Assembly (NCBI GenBank): GCA_003152255.1
Contig: PLZT01000739.1
Location: 1 to 7,132 of the forward strand
Reading direction: 5' to 3'
DNA length: 7,132 nucleotides
From: Methylocystaceae bacterium
GTDB lineage: Bacteria > Pseudomonadota > Alphaproteobacteria > Rhizobiales > Beijerinckiaceae
The notes below the pieces were generated by a model. The model had not been told where the DNA came from and made no database searches. It saw only the letters and a program-made list of their open reading frames with translations. Shown here piece by piece: positions 5,910-7,132 of the stretch. A program made the position numbers and the translations under genes. Position 1 is the stretch's first letter; each line of letters starts with the position of its first letter.

Positions 5910-5971
5910 GGCGGCTCGCCCTGGCGCCGAAGGCGAGCGATGGCGCGCCGTCTGGCCATCTGCTGGACTGA
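5864..5971 (+). other. 35-codon open frame ending 3 bases before the polymerase start
   Basis: An ATG at 5864 overlaps the TGA of the preceding mini-frame (ATGATGG). It runs MMDRSRGAASYPKLLRRLAL and 15 further residues to TGA 5969-5971, leaving only three bases before the ATG at 5975. No domain or membrane segment is visible, and the ribosome-binding site is weak. It might act as a leader frame coupling translation to the downstream gene, or be a leftover of a decayed gene. I would not call it a protein. Confidence 0.2.
5914..5938 (+). repeat. 7-bp stem hairpin upstream of the polymerase gene
   Basis: GCTCGCC (5914-5920) pairs perfectly with GGCGAGC (5932-5938) across an 11-base loop. It lies 36 bases before the ATG at 5975. 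No T-run follows, so it is not a typical intrinsic terminator. In mRNA it could affect ribosome access to the weakly signalled start downstream. Confidence 0.4.
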
Positions 5972-5974
5972 CCC

Positions 5975-7006
5975 ATGACCTATGTTCTGATTTACGCCGG
6001 CCTTTTGCTATGCGGGTTCGTTTCGATAGGGAATAGCTCGCGTCGCAACGCGCTTTACTATGTCTGCCTCTTCGGGCTCTTTTTCTTTGTCGGCTTCCGA
6101 TACCGGGTAGGCTGCGATTGGCTCGGATATTTGAGCATTTTTGAGGCGGCGGGAAATTCCTTAACCGCGGAAGCGAAAAGTGAGCCCGCTTTTTGGGCTG
6201 TCAACAGGCTCCTACACTACTTCGAGCTCGAATATCCCTATATCAACGTCATTACGTCCGCGTGCTTTTTCGTCGGTTTACATGCGCTGGCGAAACGGCA
6301 GCCTGATCGTCTTGGTGTCCTGATCTTAGCCTTTCCGATCTTGATCCTCAATCTTGCGATGTCCGCAGACCGCCAAGCGATTGGTCTGGGGTTTCTTTGT
6401 TTCGCATACAACGCCTTCGTTGACACTCGGCTCGTGCGTTATGTCCTATTTGTGACGATCGCGGCCACGTTCCACTATAGCGCCATACTCTTTTTGGTGC
6501 TGGCGCCCTTGGTCCGAGGGAATTTTTCACGCCAGCGGATCGCTTTAGGGGGGCTCCTGGCGTTGCCTGGGCTCTATTATCTTCTGGCCAGCGAGACCTT
6601 CGGCGTCTACACGTCGCGTTACGTTGGGACCGGACCTGAGGCCGCCGGAGCGGTATTTCGTACCGGTTTTCTCGCGTTGAGCGGCGCAGCGTTTCTGTGG
6701 CTTCTCGATCAGAAGTGGAAAGCGCGGTCCATTCGGGATTACAAGTTCGTTAAAATATTTTCCTATGCGATGGTGGCGTCCTTCGCCGTTTCCCTGTACT
6801 CGTCAGTTATCGGAGATCGCATCGCCTATTATCTGTTGCCAGCTCAGCTCATGATTTTCGCCCGTTTGCCGCTCCTGTTCCGAGGGGGCGGCTCGACCAT
6901 TGTCGTTTTTGCGCCGTATGCGGCAGATGCGGTGCTGCTGCTCGCATGGATTACGCTGTCGCCGCTTTTCCAGAAGTGCTATGAGCCCTATCAAATATGG
7001 TGGTAG
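5975..7006 (+). CDS. EpsG/Wzy-like polysaccharide polymerase, multi-pass membrane protein
   Basis: This 343-residue, strongly hydrophobic protein matches the EpsG family, which is taken to polymerise repeat units of exopolysaccharides, capsules or O-antigens at the periplasmic face of the inner membrane. Family landmarks appear in order: a first membrane segment (residues 2-17), GFRYRVGCDWLGYLSIFE (40-57), SEPAFWAVNRLLHYF (69-83), SADRQAIGLGFLCFAY (130-145) with the conserved R-Q pair, FHYSAILFLVLAPL (166-179), and GDRIAYYLLPAQLMIF (280-295). About nine to ten hydrophobic stretches can be counted, and the length is typical. The ATG at 5975 lacks a strong ribosome-binding site, so translation may be coupled to the short frames just upstream. 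It sits after two GT4 genes, as expected for a Wzy-dependent pathway. No wzx flippase is in the window. The linkage it forms cannot be read. Confidence 0.85.
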   Translation: MTYVLIYAGLLLCGFVSIGNSSRRNALYYVCLFGLFFFVGFRYRVGCDWLGYLSIFEAAGNSLTAEAKSEPAFWAVNRLLHYFELEYPYINVITSACFFVGLHALAKRQPDRLGVLILAFPILILNLAMSADRQAIGLGFLCFAYNAFVDTRLVRYVLFVTIAATFHYSAILFLVLAPLVRGNFSRQRIALGGLLALPGLYYLLASETFGVYTSRYVGTGPEAAGAVFRTGFLALSGAAFLWLLDQKWKARSIRDYKFVKIFSYAMVASFAVSLYSSVIGDRIAYYLLPAQLMIFARLPLLFRGGGSTIVVFAPYAADAVLLLAWITLSPLFQKCYEPYQIWW

Positions 7007-7040
7007 AGCATTCCTCTTCGCCACCACCAAGATAGAGTAT

Positions 7041-7077
7041 CATGACCGCTAGGTCATGGGGCTTCCCCTTTCGCTTT
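7041..7077 (+). terminator. candidate transcription terminator after the polymerase gene
   Basis: CATGACC (7041-7047) and GGTCATG (7052-7058) form a perfect 7-bp stem with a GCTA loop, 34 bases after the polymerase stop. A second short hairpin, GGGG-CTT-CCCC (7058-7068), follows and leads into TTTCGCTTTT. The T-rich tail is interrupted, so this is a weak intrinsic terminator at best. A further inverted repeat, TGGTGGT (6998-7004) with ACCACCA (7023-7029), overlaps the stop codon. Confidence 0.4.
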
Positions 7078-7132
7078 TGGAGCTGAAAAATGTCTTGAAC
7101 TGCCCCGCAGGATGGCCGCTACGCAGGGCACG

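Noticed and set aside
7096..7108. TGAACTGCCCCGC near the window end, resembling IS3-type ends that begin TGAACCGCCCCG
   Set aside because: Only 13 bases can be compared, it is not an exact match, and the other end and any transposase lie outside the window.
1..7132. CRISPR array, tRNA or rRNA genes, toxin-antitoxin or phage-defence genes
   Set aside because: I looked for regularly spaced repeats, cloverleaf sequences and defence-type motifs on both strands and saw none; the only repeat array (1291-1412) is too short and irregular for CRISPR.

Overview
The window is a piece of a bacterial surface or exopolysaccharide (EPS/capsule/O-antigen-type) biosynthesis locus, broken by a patch of decayed mobile elements. 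The DNA is moderately GC-rich. The mobile-element remnants (an IS4-family transposase with the FRDTKDLRFGMG signature, a bacterial group II intron maturase, IS21-like terminal repeats) fit an alphaproteobacterium of the Hyphomicrobiales type. That assignment is an impression from protein style, not from a marker gene.

Layout, left to right. Bases 1-153 are a gene-poor leader. Bases 154-1131 encode an intact GT-A (family 2-like) glycosyltransferase. At 1178 a strong Shine-Dalgarno sequence and a TTG start open a reading frame that stops after 23 codons, apparently the 5' stub of a broken gene. Bases about 1281-2440 are a graveyard: an array of short repeats resembling an IS21-type end, the frameshifted C-terminal part of a group II intron maturase running into the 5' half of intron domain V, a perfect 13-bp inverted repeat 42 bp apart, and on the minus strand the C-terminal part of an IS4-family transposase. 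Bases 2541-3244 hold a class I SAM-dependent methyltransferase pseudogene with several frameshifts. Its terminal TGA still overlaps the ATG of the next gene.

Bases 3241-4446 and 4731-5801 encode two intact GT-B (family 4) glycosyltransferases, separated by a 284-bp gap with a run of nine C. Between the second GT4 and the last gene lies a 173-bp stretch that seems to contain the relic N-terminus of another methyltransferase. Bases 5975-7006 encode a multi-pass membrane protein of the EpsG/Wzy polymerase type, followed by hairpins that may terminate transcription.

Working model: the three glycosyltransferases add sugars to a lipid-linked repeat unit on the cytoplasmic face, methyltransferases once decorated that unit, and the Wzy/EpsG-like protein polymerises flipped units in the periplasm. 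No flippase, initiating transferase or export gene is in the window. The most interesting point is that the stub at 1178 and the methyltransferase remnant at 2541 may be two halves of one operon gene split by the mobile-element nest. I did not find a convincing new biological system.
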